Shown here piece by piece: positions 35,503 through 42,620 of a stretch of DNA of 64,000 nt. The stretch lies in the NCBI GenBank assembly GCA_963771545.1, contig CAVYTX010000003.1, forward strand, positions 124,001-188,000. The letters run 5' to 3'. The notes under the pieces are model-generated. The model was not told the origin of the DNA, did no database searches, and worked only from the letters and a program-made list of their open reading frames with translations. Each line of letters starts with the position of its first letter. The first letter of the stretch is position 1. This DNA is from CAKZLS01 sp963771545. Lineage in GTDB: Bacteria > Pseudomonadota > Alphaproteobacteria > Rhodospirillales > Defluviicoccaceae. The position numbers were made by a program, and so were the translations under genes.

Positions 35503-35984
35503 GAAAACCTCCCGCGTTCGTAGGTTCAGTGGCCTCGATTGGCCCTGCGTTTGGGGATCGAGTTGACCCATTGTCCCGCCAAACCGTGACACGGCCCAAA
35601 GGGAATTTGTTGCGCGTGTGAGAATGACGATATCGGAATACGGGGGGAGGGGGATCGACGCTTTTTTCGAAAACAACCCCATGCACAGTAGATTTCCCTT
35701 CGTAAAGCTCTCGTCCGCCTCCGCGAACTCGCCTTCAACGCGGTCGTGGCGAGCGCCGCCGCGTTCCCCGGCCGTCGTCGCGAGCCGAAGGCGCGGCGAT
35801 CCAGTACCGCCGCCTAGCGCACGCGTCCAACTGGACCGCCGCGTCGCTCCGCTCCTCGCGGTGACGGCGAGGGGGGCTTCGCGGCTGGGCTTCGTCGCTC
35901 CGCGCCTAGCGGTGACGGCCGAGGGAATAAATCCTTTGGCGATTCCTGGCGTTCGGCGGCAAAATGGCGGGCTGCGGGGGAGCC
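35503..35984. other. Intergenic region with GCGAGGAGC-type repeats
   Basis: Nearly 480 bp without a gene. The right half (35772-35917) carries three repeat copies described separately; the left half shows no feature I recognise. Confidence 0.5.
35772..35917. repeat. Three GCGAGGAGC-type interspersed repeats, one inverted
   Basis: Copies at 35831-35867 and 35884-35917 are tandem (GTCGCTCCGC, GCGGTGACGG), and a diverged copy at 35772-35804 is in the opposite direction (CCGTCGTCGCGAGCC). The reverse complement CCGTCACCGCGAGGAGCGG resembles the GTCATTGCGAGGAGC-type repeats common in many bacterial genomes. They sit right before the TIR gene. Confidence 0.65.
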
Positions 35985-37208
35985 ATGGCCGACATTTTCA
36001 TCAGTTACGCGCGCACGGACGTGGAGACGGCGCGGACGCTCGCCGAGGCTCTTGAGACCCAGGGCTGGTCGGTGTGGTGGGACCGGCGGATCCCGGCCGG
36101 GCGGCGCTTCGACGAGGTCATCGACGCGCAACTTTCGGCGGCCCGCTGCGTCATTTCGCTATGGTCGGAAGCCGGCGTCGCCTCCCACTGGGTGCGGGAA
36201 GAGGCGGCGGACGCCCGGGAGCGCGGCATTCTAACACCGGCGTTCCTGGAACCCGTGAGAGCCCCACTGGGTTTTCGCAGTCTGCAGTCGGCGGATCTGA
36301 ACGGGTGGCGGGGCGATCGCTCTCACGGTGGTTTCCAGCAACTCGTCGAGGACATCGAAGCCCTGCTCGGCGCGCCGGGGGCGAGGGAGCCGGCTTCCGA
36401 GCCGGTGCCGGAACCGTCCAAGCCGTCGCCGTCCCGGGCCGCGAAGAAATCTTCCGCGCCCGAGGATCTTCCGGATTTCTCGGTATTCCGTGACATCGAC
36501 GAGCCGTGGTGTCCGGAGATGGTGGTGTTGCCGGCGGGCGACTTCATGATGGGCTCGCCCGATACGGACAAGGACGCCCAAGATTACGAAAAGCCCCGGC
36601 ACAAGGTGACGATCGGATATCGGTTTGCGGTGGGGCGGTATCCGGTGACGTTCGAGGAGTATGACCGGTTTTGCGAGACTGCGGGGGTGAAACAGTGGGT
36701 GAAACAGCCCGGTGATCAAGGCTGGGGGCGTGGGCGACGGCCGGTGATCAATGTGAGCCGGGACGACGCCAAGGCCTATGTGGATTGGTTGAGCAAGCAA
36801 ACGGGCAAAAGCTACCGCCTGCTCAGCGAGGCGCAATGGGAATATGCCTGCCGTGCCGGCGCCGCGACGCGCTATTCTAGTGGCGATTGCATCACTGAAA
36901 AGGATGCGAATTGTAACGACAACGTTGGCAAGACGACGGAGGTGGGATCATATAACCCGAATCCATGGGGCCTGTTTGACATGCATGGTAACGTCTGGGA
37001 ATGGGTGGAGGACGTTGGGCACGATACTTACGAGGGGGCGCCCGATGATGGTGGCGCCTGGACGAAGGGTGGCGACAGAAATCGCCGTGTGTTGCGCGGC
37101 GGTTCCTGGGACTTCGACTCCAGGTACCTTCGTTCGGCCGATCGCAGCGGGTACAACTCCGACCTCCGGAGCTACTGCATCGGTTTGCGGCTTGCCAGGA
37201 CCTTTTAG
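35985..37208 (+). CDS. TIR domain-FGE/sulfatase-modifying-factor fusion, probable DGR target protein
   Basis: 407-aa two-domain protein. The N-terminal TIR domain (1-130) has FISYARTD, WWDRRIPAGRRF and SLWSEAGVASHWVREE with E73 as the likely NADase glutamate. A Pro/Ser-rich linker (about 130-160) leads to an FGE/SUMF1 domain of C-type-lectin fold (MVVLPAGDFMMGSP, YPVTFEEYDRFC, RLLSEAQWEYACRAG, NPWGLFDMHGNVWEWVED, RVLRGGSW). The last 34 codons have the DGR variable-region pattern. Likely role: an NAD-cleaving defence or signalling effector with a sensor domain. ATG 35985 is close to GGGAG; ATG 35964 is an alternative. Confidence 0.85.
   Translation: MADIFISYARTDVETARTLAEALETQGWSVWWDRRIPAGRRFDEVIDAQLSAARCVISLWSEAGVASHWVREEAADARERGILTPAFLEPVRAPLGFRSLQSADLNGWRGDRSHGGFQQLVEDIEALLGAPGAREPASEPVPEPSKPSPSRAAKKSSAPEDLPDFSVFRDIDEPWCPEMVVLPAGDFMMGSPDTDKDAQDYEKPRHKVTIGYRFAVGRYPVTFEEYDRFCETAGVKQWVKQPGDQGWGRGRRPVINVSRDDAKAYVDWLSKQTGKSYRLLSEAQWEYACRAGAATRYSSGDCITEKDANCNDNVGKTTEVGSYNPNPWGLFDMHGNVWEWVEDVGHDTYEGAPDDGGAWTKGGDRNRRVLRGGSWDFDSRYLRSADRSGYNSDLRSYCIGLRLARTF
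37110..37181 (+). other. DGR-type variable region (VR) codons
   Basis: Between the RGGSW motif and IGLRLAR lie GAC, TTC, GAC, TAC, GAT, AGC, TAC, AAC, GAC, CTC, AGC, TAC and TGC. Twelve of these thirteen are NNC and all are reachable from AAC or AAT by changing only adenines, while framework codons (AGG, CTT, CGT, TCG, GCC, CGG) are plain. This is what adenine-specific mutagenesis of a template repeat gives. No template repeat is seen in the window. Confidence 0.65.
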
Positions 37209-37236
37209 TTCTTGGATCCTTACATCATTACGTCTT

Positions 37237-37275
37237 GCGTCCAGGGGGCTTCAGCCCCCTGGACGCCGTTTTTTT
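37237..37275 (+). terminator. 13-bp perfect hairpin with T-run after the TIR-FGE gene
   Basis: GCGTCCAGGGGGC and GCCCCCTGGACGC pair around a TTCA loop, followed by CG and seven Ts. It reads as an intrinsic terminator. A GC-rich hairpin with a 4-base loop shortly after the variable region is also a known feature of DGR retrohoming, so it may serve both. Confidence 0.75.
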
Positions 37276-37294
37276 GGTTTAAGGAGGATACAAC

Positions 37295-37468
37295 GTGGCG
37301 ATTGCGTTTCCGGACAACTCCCGCCAAACCGGAGCGGCGCTTGAAGAAACCTATCGGTTTTTGCTTTGGTTGATGCCCACGATCGACGGCAGCTACGCAC
37401 GCTATATGTCGAAAAGCTCAAGCAGCGGGATCAATTTCTGTTTGAGCGAAATCGTTGCCCTTGAATAG
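37295..37468 (+). pseudogene. Truncated Avd-like (DGR accessory) gene
   Basis: AAGGAGG (37281-37287) lies seven bases before a GTG start; the frame encodes 57 residues beginning MAIAFPDNSRQTGAALEE, then TYRFLLWLMPTID. The last motif matches the first helix of Avd/bAvd four-helix-bundle proteins, which have (S/T)Y-x-LLLWL-x-P and about 110-120 residues and bind the DGR reverse transcriptase. From about residue 42 the frame runs antisense into vapC, so the rest of the gene is missing. The family call rests on a short stretch. Confidence 0.5.
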
Positions 37469-37807
37469 CAGCGGTTCGCCGGTGGTCTTGGCCAACGCAT
37501 AGGCGAAGCAATCTCCGTAATTCAGACCAGCCGGGTGATTGCCTCGGCCGTATTTGCGATAGGCTTCCCGCGCCGTTTCAGCTTGGTCGAAGGTAACCGG
37601 TTCGATGTCGATACCCCCCTCGGTGAGGAACAGCTTCAGATCCCGGATGCCGTCGTAGCCGAACCGATCCTCAATGATGATCGCCGCTTCAACATAGGAT
37701 GCGGCGGACATCAACCGGATAGCGTCGGCCTCGATAAGCTCCAGAAAACGACGGGCTTCTGGTTCGTTTTGGAAGATAGCGACGATGGCCGAGGTGTCGA
37801 TCACCAT
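37418..37807 (-). CDS. vapC: VapC-family PIN-domain toxin
   Basis: 129-aa PIN ribonuclease, toxin of a type II toxin-antitoxin pair that usually cuts tRNA or rRNA. The acidic active-site residues fit D4 (MVIDTSA), E40 (YVEAAI), D99 (NYGDCFAYALA) and D119 (KGNDF). Its ATG overlaps the vapB stop (TGATG). Its 3' end overlaps the Avd-like stub, so the module seems to have replaced the downstream part of a retroelement. Confidence 0.92.
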   Translation of the reverse strand: MVIDTSAIVAIFQNEPEARRFLELIEADAIRLMSAASYVEAAIIIEDRFGYDGIRDLKLFLTEGGIDIEPVTFDQAETAREAYRKYGRGNHPAGLNYGDCFAYALAKTTGEPLLFKGNDFAQTEIDPAA

Positions 37808-38061
37808 CAGCCCGGTAGCCCGCGTTCGTCATATCCTAGGATTTCGTCCTCCGAACGCTCCCGAACAACCGGCAACCCCGCGCAGTGATCGGCAATTTCC
37901 TGCAGCCGCTCGCGCAGTGGTCGGGCGCCACGGCTCGCCACCTGCCGTTTCAAGCGCTCCCGCAAGGCGTTGCGCACCGCCTCGGTCATGGTCTCTCCGG
38001 TGACAGCGGCCAGGCGGCGCGCCAATTCGTGGGTTCGCTCGTCCTTGATGTTGAGCGGCAT
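37807..38061 (-). CDS. vapB: VapB-family antitoxin
   Basis: 84-aa antitoxin. The N-terminal MPLNIKDERTHELARRLAAV, TGETMTEAVRNALRERL region is the RHH-type DNA-binding part seen in Rv0623-like VapB proteins; the C-terminal acidic stretch (PVVRERSEDEILGYDERGLPG) would sit in the VapC active site. GGAGG lies four bases before the ATG, and a palindrome just upstream is the likely autoregulatory operator. Confidence 0.9.
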   Translation of the reverse strand: MPLNIKDERTHELARRLAAVTGETMTEAVRNALRERLKRQVASRGARPLRERLQEIADHCAGLPVVRERSEDEILGYDERGLPG

Positions 38062-38073
38062 TTATCCTCCATA

Positions 38074-38088
38074 GTGTAAATACTACAC
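38074..38088. promoter_or_regulatory. Putative VapBC operator
   Basis: GTGTA and TACAC arms around a 5-base centre, 13 bases upstream of vapB and inside the likely promoter. Type II antitoxins repress their own promoters through such palindromes. Confidence 0.5.
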
Positions 38089-38154
38089 CGTTCCTCCAAT
38101 ATGGCAGAGGCAACTGATTTCCGCAAGAGCGCATCAGTCAAACTGCGAGCGCTC

Positions 38155-38182
38155 TTGACCTCAGTTTTTCCAGGTCTAACCT
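38155..38182 (+). promoter_or_regulatory. rnpB promoter
   Basis: TTGACC (38155-38160), 16-bp spacer, TAACCT (38177-38182). The predicted start about seven bases later coincides with the 5' end of the RNase P RNA P1 helix near 38189. Confidence 0.6.
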
Positions 38183-38187
38183 GATAT

Positions 38188-38584
38188 AGCCAGATGGCCG
38201 GATGGCCGCCTTTGGCGGGGCTTGGCTTCGCTGGGGGAGGAAAGTCCGGGCTCCACGGAAACACGGTGCCGGGTAACGCCCGGCGGGGGCGACCCTAGGG
38301 AAAGTGCCACAGAAAGCAAACCGCCGGCCGGGGCCTCGGCCCGCCGGTAAGGATGAAAGGGTGCGGTAAGAGCGCACCGCGCCGCCGGCAACGGCGGCGG
38401 CACGGTAAACCCCACCGGGAGCAAGACCAAGTAGGGACGGCGCGCCGGCTTCGGCCGGCAGGCGGGTTTCCGCGCCGCCGTCCGGGTCGGTCGCGCGAGG
38501 CGTCCGGTAACGGACGTCCCAGATGAATGGCCATCGCCCGGGCCGCGTGCCCGGGTACAGAACCCGGCTTACAGGCCGTCTGGC
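38188..38584 (+). ncRNA. rnpB: RNase P RNA (type A)
   Basis: The catalytic RNA of RNase P, which matures tRNA 5' ends. The 5' GCCAGATGGCC (38189-38199) pairs with the 3' GGCCGTCTGGC (38574-38584) as helix P1. The universal GAGGAAAGTCCGGGCTCC core begins at about 38237, GAAAGTGCCACAGAAA is the next conserved core, and AGATGAATGGCCATCGCCC and ACAGAACCCGGCTTAC are the conserved 3' parts. Length is about 397 nt. A TTTTTT run right after P1 gives the terminator. It precedes mraZ as in relatives. Confidence 0.95.
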
Positions 38585-38830
38585 GTTTTTTCCATCGTTC
38601 CGTCTTCGTTCTCGTTCCTTTCCGAAATGAGAACATTCATCGAACATTCGTGTGCGCTTTTTCTTGACTAGGCCGGTCACTGGCGCATCATGGTGACAAT
38701 ACGCCTAAACGATGCGCGAGATTCGCATGTACCGGGAACCCCTCGATCTTGAAAACAACTTATTTTAGCTGCTTTTGAATTCTTTTGAGTCCTTGTTTAC
38801 AGTTAATTTATCTATGTAATTTCATTGTAT

Positions 38831-38874
38831 CCCATTGACGCCCATTAATGCCCATGATATCCCATAATACCCCG
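38831..38874. promoter_or_regulatory. MraZ operator: five repeats at 10-bp spacing
   Basis: CCCA occurs at 38831, 38841, 38851 and 38861, with CCC at 38871, so on the minus strand TGGG recurs every 10 bp. MraZ is known to bind direct TGGGN repeats with 5-base spacers upstream of its own gene. The array ends about 90 bp before mraZ, consistent with autoregulation of the division cluster. Confidence 0.75.
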
Positions 38875-38963
38875 CAAAGTGGGCTATTTGGGAGCGGCTT
38901 GCGTTTGTGGCGAATCGGCGATCCAAAACGGGCGCCGGTGGTGAGGTTTCTCTGGGGTCCGAA

Positions 38964-39470
38964 ATGCCGTTGCTGGTTGGCAAGCACGTCAACAAGATTG
39001 ACAAGAAGGGCCGGGTATCGGTGCCCAAGCTGTTTCGCGACGGCTTGCTGGCGGCGGCGTCGGAATCCAGCTTCGCCGGCGTTTACGCATTCCCGCTGTT
39101 CAAGTTTCCGGCCATAGAGGTTTGCGGCGAGGCTTTCATGACTCGCGTCGCCGAAAGCGTCGACGATCTGGACCTGTTTTCGGACGAGCAAGACGACATG
39201 GCTTCGGTGATTCTGGAAAGCGCCCATGCGCTGCCGTTTGACCCGGAGGGCCGCGTGGTTCTGCCGGCCGAGCTGCTCGACCATGCCGGGATGTCCGGCG
39301 AGGCCATGTTCGTCGGGCGCGGCGGGCGGTGTCAGGTGTGGAATCCCGAAACCTACCGGGAGCGCAGCAAGCAGTCCTTCGATCGCGCCCGCGCCCGCGG
39401 CGTTACCCTGCCGCTCAAGCCGCTCAAGCCGATCGGGAGTGGCGCGGCCCACGGGAGTGAGAAAGAGTGA
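38964..39470 (+). CDS. mraZ: Transcriptional regulator MraZ
   Basis: 168-aa AbrB-like dimeric DNA-binding protein and repressor of the dcw cluster. Two SpoVT/AbrB-type repeats are seen: NKIDKKGRVSVPKLFRDGL (9-27) and ALPFDPEGRVVLPAELLDHA. The ATG at 38964 gives MPLLVGKH, matching the family; an upstream GTG at 38907 would add an unsupported 19 residues. It is first in the cluster and overlaps rsmH by four bases. Confidence 0.93.
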   Translation: MPLLVGKHVNKIDKKGRVSVPKLFRDGLLAAASESSFAGVYAFPLFKFPAIEVCGEAFMTRVAESVDDLDLFSDEQDDMASVILESAHALPFDPEGRVVLPAELLDHAGMSGEAMFVGRGGRCQVWNPETYRERSKQSFDRARARGVTLPLKPLKPIGSGAAHGSEKE

Positions 39471-40465
39471 CGGCGGCTCCCATCCATACGCCGGTGATGC
39501 TGGGAGAAGTGGTGGAGGCGTTGGCTCCCCGCGCCGACGCCCTATACGTGGACGCCACCTTCGGCGCCGGCGGCTACACCCGGGCCATTCTCGACGCCGC
39601 CCAGTGCGTTGTGTTCGGAATTGATCGCGACCCCGAGGCCTGCGGCCGCGCCGGCGACATGTGCTGCCGCTACGCGGGTCGGCTGAGCGTGCTCCGCGGC
39701 GCGTTCGGCGACATGATCGCGCTGCTGGCCGCCCACGGCGTCGAACGGGTGGACGGCGTCGCCATGGATCTCGGCGTTTCGTCCAACCAGCTCGAAACGC
39801 CGGATCGGGGGTTTTCGTTCCGCGCCGACGGTCCGTTGGATATGCGCATGGATCCCGACCGCGGCGTGTCCGCGGCCGATGCGGTGAACGAGCTGGGCGA
39901 GGCCGAGCTCGCCCACATTCTCTGGACGTATGGCGAGGAACGCGCCTCGCGCCGAGTCGCGCGCGCCATTGTACGTGCCCGCGACGATGCGCCGATTGCC
40001 CGCACGGCCCAGTTGGCCAATATCGTCCACCGCGTCCTGCCGCGCACCCGCGACGGCATCGATCCGGCGACCCGCACCTTTCAGGCCTTGCGAATCCACG
40101 TCAACGACGAATTGGGCGAGCTGGATCGCGGCCTCCGCGCCGCCGAGCGGCTCCTTGGTCCGGGCGGGCGGCTGTGCGTGGTGGCCTTTCACTCCCTCGA
40201 GGACCGCGCGGTCAAGACGTTTCTCCGCGCCCGCGGCGGCGCCGCGCCACGGCCCTCTCGGCACGCGCCCGAAGTGGGAGCTGAAGATAGCCCCGCTCCC
40301 AGTTTTCGCCTCCTGCATCGCCGGGCCCTCCGCCCTTCGGCGGCCGAAGTCACCGCCAATCCCCGCGCCCGTTCGGCGCGTTTGCGCGCCGCCGAGCGGA
40401 CCGGAGCGCCGCCATGGCCGGAAACCTCAAGAGCAAGAACAACAAGAGAAAGGAAAGCGGCATGA
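39467..40465 (+). CDS. rsmH: 16S rRNA (cytosine-N4) methyltransferase RsmH
   Basis: 332-aa SAM-dependent methyltransferase of C1402 in 16S rRNA. It has HTPVMLGEVVEAL, the SAM-binding VDATFGAGGYTRAIL, VDGVAMDLGVSSNQLETPDRG, TRTFQALRIHVNDELGEL and VVAFHSLEDRAVK. GTG start within GTGA shared with the mraZ stop; the stop overlaps ftsL (ATGA). Confidence 0.97.
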   Translation: MTAAPIHTPVMLGEVVEALAPRADALYVDATFGAGGYTRAILDAAQCVVFGIDRDPEACGRAGDMCCRYAGRLSVLRGAFGDMIALLAAHGVERVDGVAMDLGVSSNQLETPDRGFSFRADGPLDMRMDPDRGVSAADAVNELGEAELAHILWTYGEERASRRVARAIVRARDDAPIARTAQLANIVHRVLPRTRDGIDPATRTFQALRIHVNDELGELDRGLRAAERLLGPGGRLCVVAFHSLEDRAVKTFLRARGGAAPRPSRHAPEVGAEDSPAPSFRLLHRRALRPSAAEVTANPRARSARLRAAERTGAPPWPETSRARTTRERKAA

Positions 40466-40866
40466 CTGGCTGGTCGACGGTGTGGAAGCAGACCACGATG
40501 CTCTTCCTGGTTCTCGCCGGGGGACTGGCCCTGGTGTTGTTCTCCGTCAAATACAAGGTTCAGGACTTGGAAGAAGAGCTCGCCGCGCTGAACAGGGACA
40601 TCGCATACGAACATCGCGCCGTTCACGTCCTGCGGGCCGAATTCAGTCACTTGGTGGAGGCAAGGCGCTTGCGCCGGCTCGCGACCGAGCACCTTCACAT
40701 GGAACCGATTCAGCCCGATCAATTGAGCACCTTCGCCGCGCTGCGCGAAGACGCGCAAGAAGACGAAGATGCCGATCCATCCGACAAGAACAAGAAGCTC
40801 GGCGTTTCAGCGCCGGTATCCTCCCCCGCATCCTTCCCCGCATCCTTTAAGGAGGACCGCCCATGA
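40462..40866 (+). CDS. ftsL: Cell division protein FtsL
   Basis: 134-aa bitopic division protein. A short cytoplasmic start is followed by one transmembrane helix (TTMLFLVLAGGLALVLFSV, about 11-29) and a periplasmic coiled coil (VQDLEEELAALNRDIAYEHR, HVLRAEFSHLVEARRLRRLA). It forms the FtsQLB complex. The acidic and Ser/Pro-rich tail after residue 95 is longer than in E. coli. AAAGGAAAG lies upstream, and the ATG is within the rsmH stop (ATGA). Confidence 0.88.
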   Translation: MTGWSTVWKQTTMLFLVLAGGLALVLFSVKYKVQDLEEELAALNRDIAYEHRAVHVLRAEFSHLVEARRLRRLATEHLHMEPIQPDQLSTFAALREDAQEDEDADPSDKNKKLGVSAPVSSPASFPASFKEDRP

Positions 40867-42620
40867 CCGAGTCCCGGCAGAGTGGCTTGCGGAGATCCGG
40901 CGGGCGCCCGATCCGCCTGGAGGGAACGCGGTCGCGGGCGCTGGACGTGGCCCGCAACCGGCTTCTGATGGCCGGAGCGGTGTTCGCGCTCGCGTTTCTG
41001 ATCGTCGCGGCGCGCGTCATCGACCTGACGGCTTTCGCCCAGGTCGAACGATTGGGTCTTGCCGGCGATCCGTCGCGGCCGGTGGTCGCGCGCGGCGATA
41101 TCCGCGACCGCAACGGGGTTCTGCTGGCCACCAGCCTGCCCACCGCCTCCGTCTACGCCGATCCCCGCGAAATCATCGACCCCGAAGAGGCGGCGGAAAA
41201 ACTGGTCGCATTGTTCCCCGAACTCAACCGCGACCGCCTCGCGGCGAAGCTGGCCGGCGACGGGCGGTTCGTCTGGATCCGGCGCAACCTCATCCCCGAC
41301 GAACAGCACGCCGTGAACCTTCTGGGAATACCGGGCGTGGGGTTCGTGGACGAGGAGCGGCGCGTCTATCCGCAGGGAAGCGCCGCCGCTCACGTGCTCG
41401 GCCTTACCGATGTGGACGGGGAGGGGATCGCCGGCGTCGAGAAGTCGTTCAATCGCCAGCTTGGCGGCGGCGAGGGCGTGCGGATTTCCATCGATCTCCG
41501 CATCCAGAACGCCATGCGCGAGGAACTGGCCGCCGCGGTCCGGGAATTTCGCGCGGTGGGCGCCGCCGGTCTCGTTCTCGACATCCACACGGGCGAACTG
41601 CTGGCGACCGTATCCTTGCCCGACTTCGACCCCAACGCCACGGGAGCCGATGAAGCCGATGACCGGTTCAACCGGGTGACCACCGGTGTCTACGAGATGG
41701 GCTCCACGTTCAAATTGTTTACCATCGCCATGGGGTTGGATACGGGAGTGACCTCGCTCAACGGCGGCTACGACGCCAGCAAGCCGCTCCGCGTCGCGCA
41801 CTACACCATCTCCGACTATCACGCCAAGAACCGCTGGCTCTCCGTCCCCGAGATCCTGGTGTATTCGTCGAACGTCGGCGCCGCGCAGATGGCCATGCAG
41901 GTGGGCGGTCCGGCGCAGCGCGACTACCTGGGGCGTTTGGGCTTGCTGAGCCGCGCTTCCATCGAATTGCCGGAAGTGGGGGCGCCCCTGAAGCCGTCGC
42001 CGTGGCGGGAGATCAATACGATGACGGTCAGCTTCGGCCACGGCATTGCCGTCAGTCCCCTGCAGTTGACCCAGGCCGTGGCGGCCGTGGTCAACGGCGG
42101 CATTCTCCGGCCGACCACCATCCTCGCGCTGGACGGGGCGCAGCCGCCGGCCGGCGAGCGGGTGTTCTCCGCCGCCACGTCGCGAAAGATGCGCGCGCTG
42201 ATGCGGCTCGTGGTCCGGTACGGAACGGGCGGCAACGCCGAGGTGGCCGGCTACAAGGTCGGCGGCAAAACCGGAACCGCCGAAAAGCTGATTTCCGGCC
42301 GTTATCGCCGCGACAAGCGCATCTCTTCGTTCGTCGGCGCGTTTCCCATGGATGCCCCGCGCTATGTGGTGCTGGCGCTGATCGACGAGCCACAGGGAAA
42401 CAAGCGCACCTACAATTACGCCACCGGCGGCTGGGTGGCCGCGCCGGTGGTGGGCGCGGTGGTCCGCCGCATGGCGCCGATGATGGGTCTGGCCCCGGTC
42501 ATGGATGACGAATCGGCGCCGCTGGTGCATCGGACGAAGAAATCCCGCGAGCAAGCCCTGCGTGTCGCCATCGGCAAAGCGATCGCAAACGTTCGGGGAC
42601 CCCAGCTTGCGTCTAATTGA
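40863..42620 (+). CDS. ftsI: Peptidoglycan DD-transpeptidase FtsI (PBP3)
   Basis: 585-aa class B penicillin-binding protein that crosslinks septal peptidoglycan. Transmembrane helix at about 34-54, pedestal domain with RGDIRDRNGVLLAT, then the transpeptidase domain: catalytic S281 in MGSTFKLF, YSSNVGAAQM and the KTG box VGGKTGTAEK. AAGGAGG precedes the ATG, which overlaps the ftsL stop. Confidence 0.97.
   Translation: MTESRQSGLRRSGGRPIRLEGTRSRALDVARNRLLMAGAVFALAFLIVAARVIDLTAFAQVERLGLAGDPSRPVVARGDIRDRNGVLLATSLPTASVYADPREIIDPEEAAEKLVALFPELNRDRLAAKLAGDGRFVWIRRNLIPDEQHAVNLLGIPGVGFVDEERRVYPQGSAAAHVLGLTDVDGEGIAGVEKSFNRQLGGGEGVRISIDLRIQNAMREELAAAVREFRAVGAAGLVLDIHTGELLATVSLPDFDPNATGADEADDRFNRVTTGVYEMGSTFKLFTIAMGLDTGVTSLNGGYDASKPLRVAHYTISDYHAKNRWLSVPEILVYSSNVGAAQMAMQVGGPAQRDYLGRLGLLSRASIELPEVGAPLKPSPWREINTMTVSFGHGIAVSPLQLTQAVAAVVNGGILRPTTILALDGAQPPAGERVFSAATSRKMRALMRLVVRYGTGGNAEVAGYKVGGKTGTAEKLISGRYRRDKRISSFVGAFPMDAPRYVVLALIDEPQGNKRTYNYATGGWVAAPVVGAVVRRMAPMMGLAPVMDDESAPLVHRTKKSREQALRVAIGKAIANVRGPQLASN

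Noticed and set aside
35503..35984. CRISPR-like tandem repeats before the TIR gene
   Set aside because: Only three diverged copies, one inverted, with irregular spacing; they fit interspersed palindromic repeats.
37209..38188. DGR template repeat or reverse transcriptase
   Set aside because: No second copy of the variable-region sequence and no reverse-transcriptase frame exist here or elsewhere in the window.
38138..38680. Minus-strand frames over rnpB
   Set aside because: The region is clearly the RNase P RNA; the frames are by-products of its GC-rich sequence.
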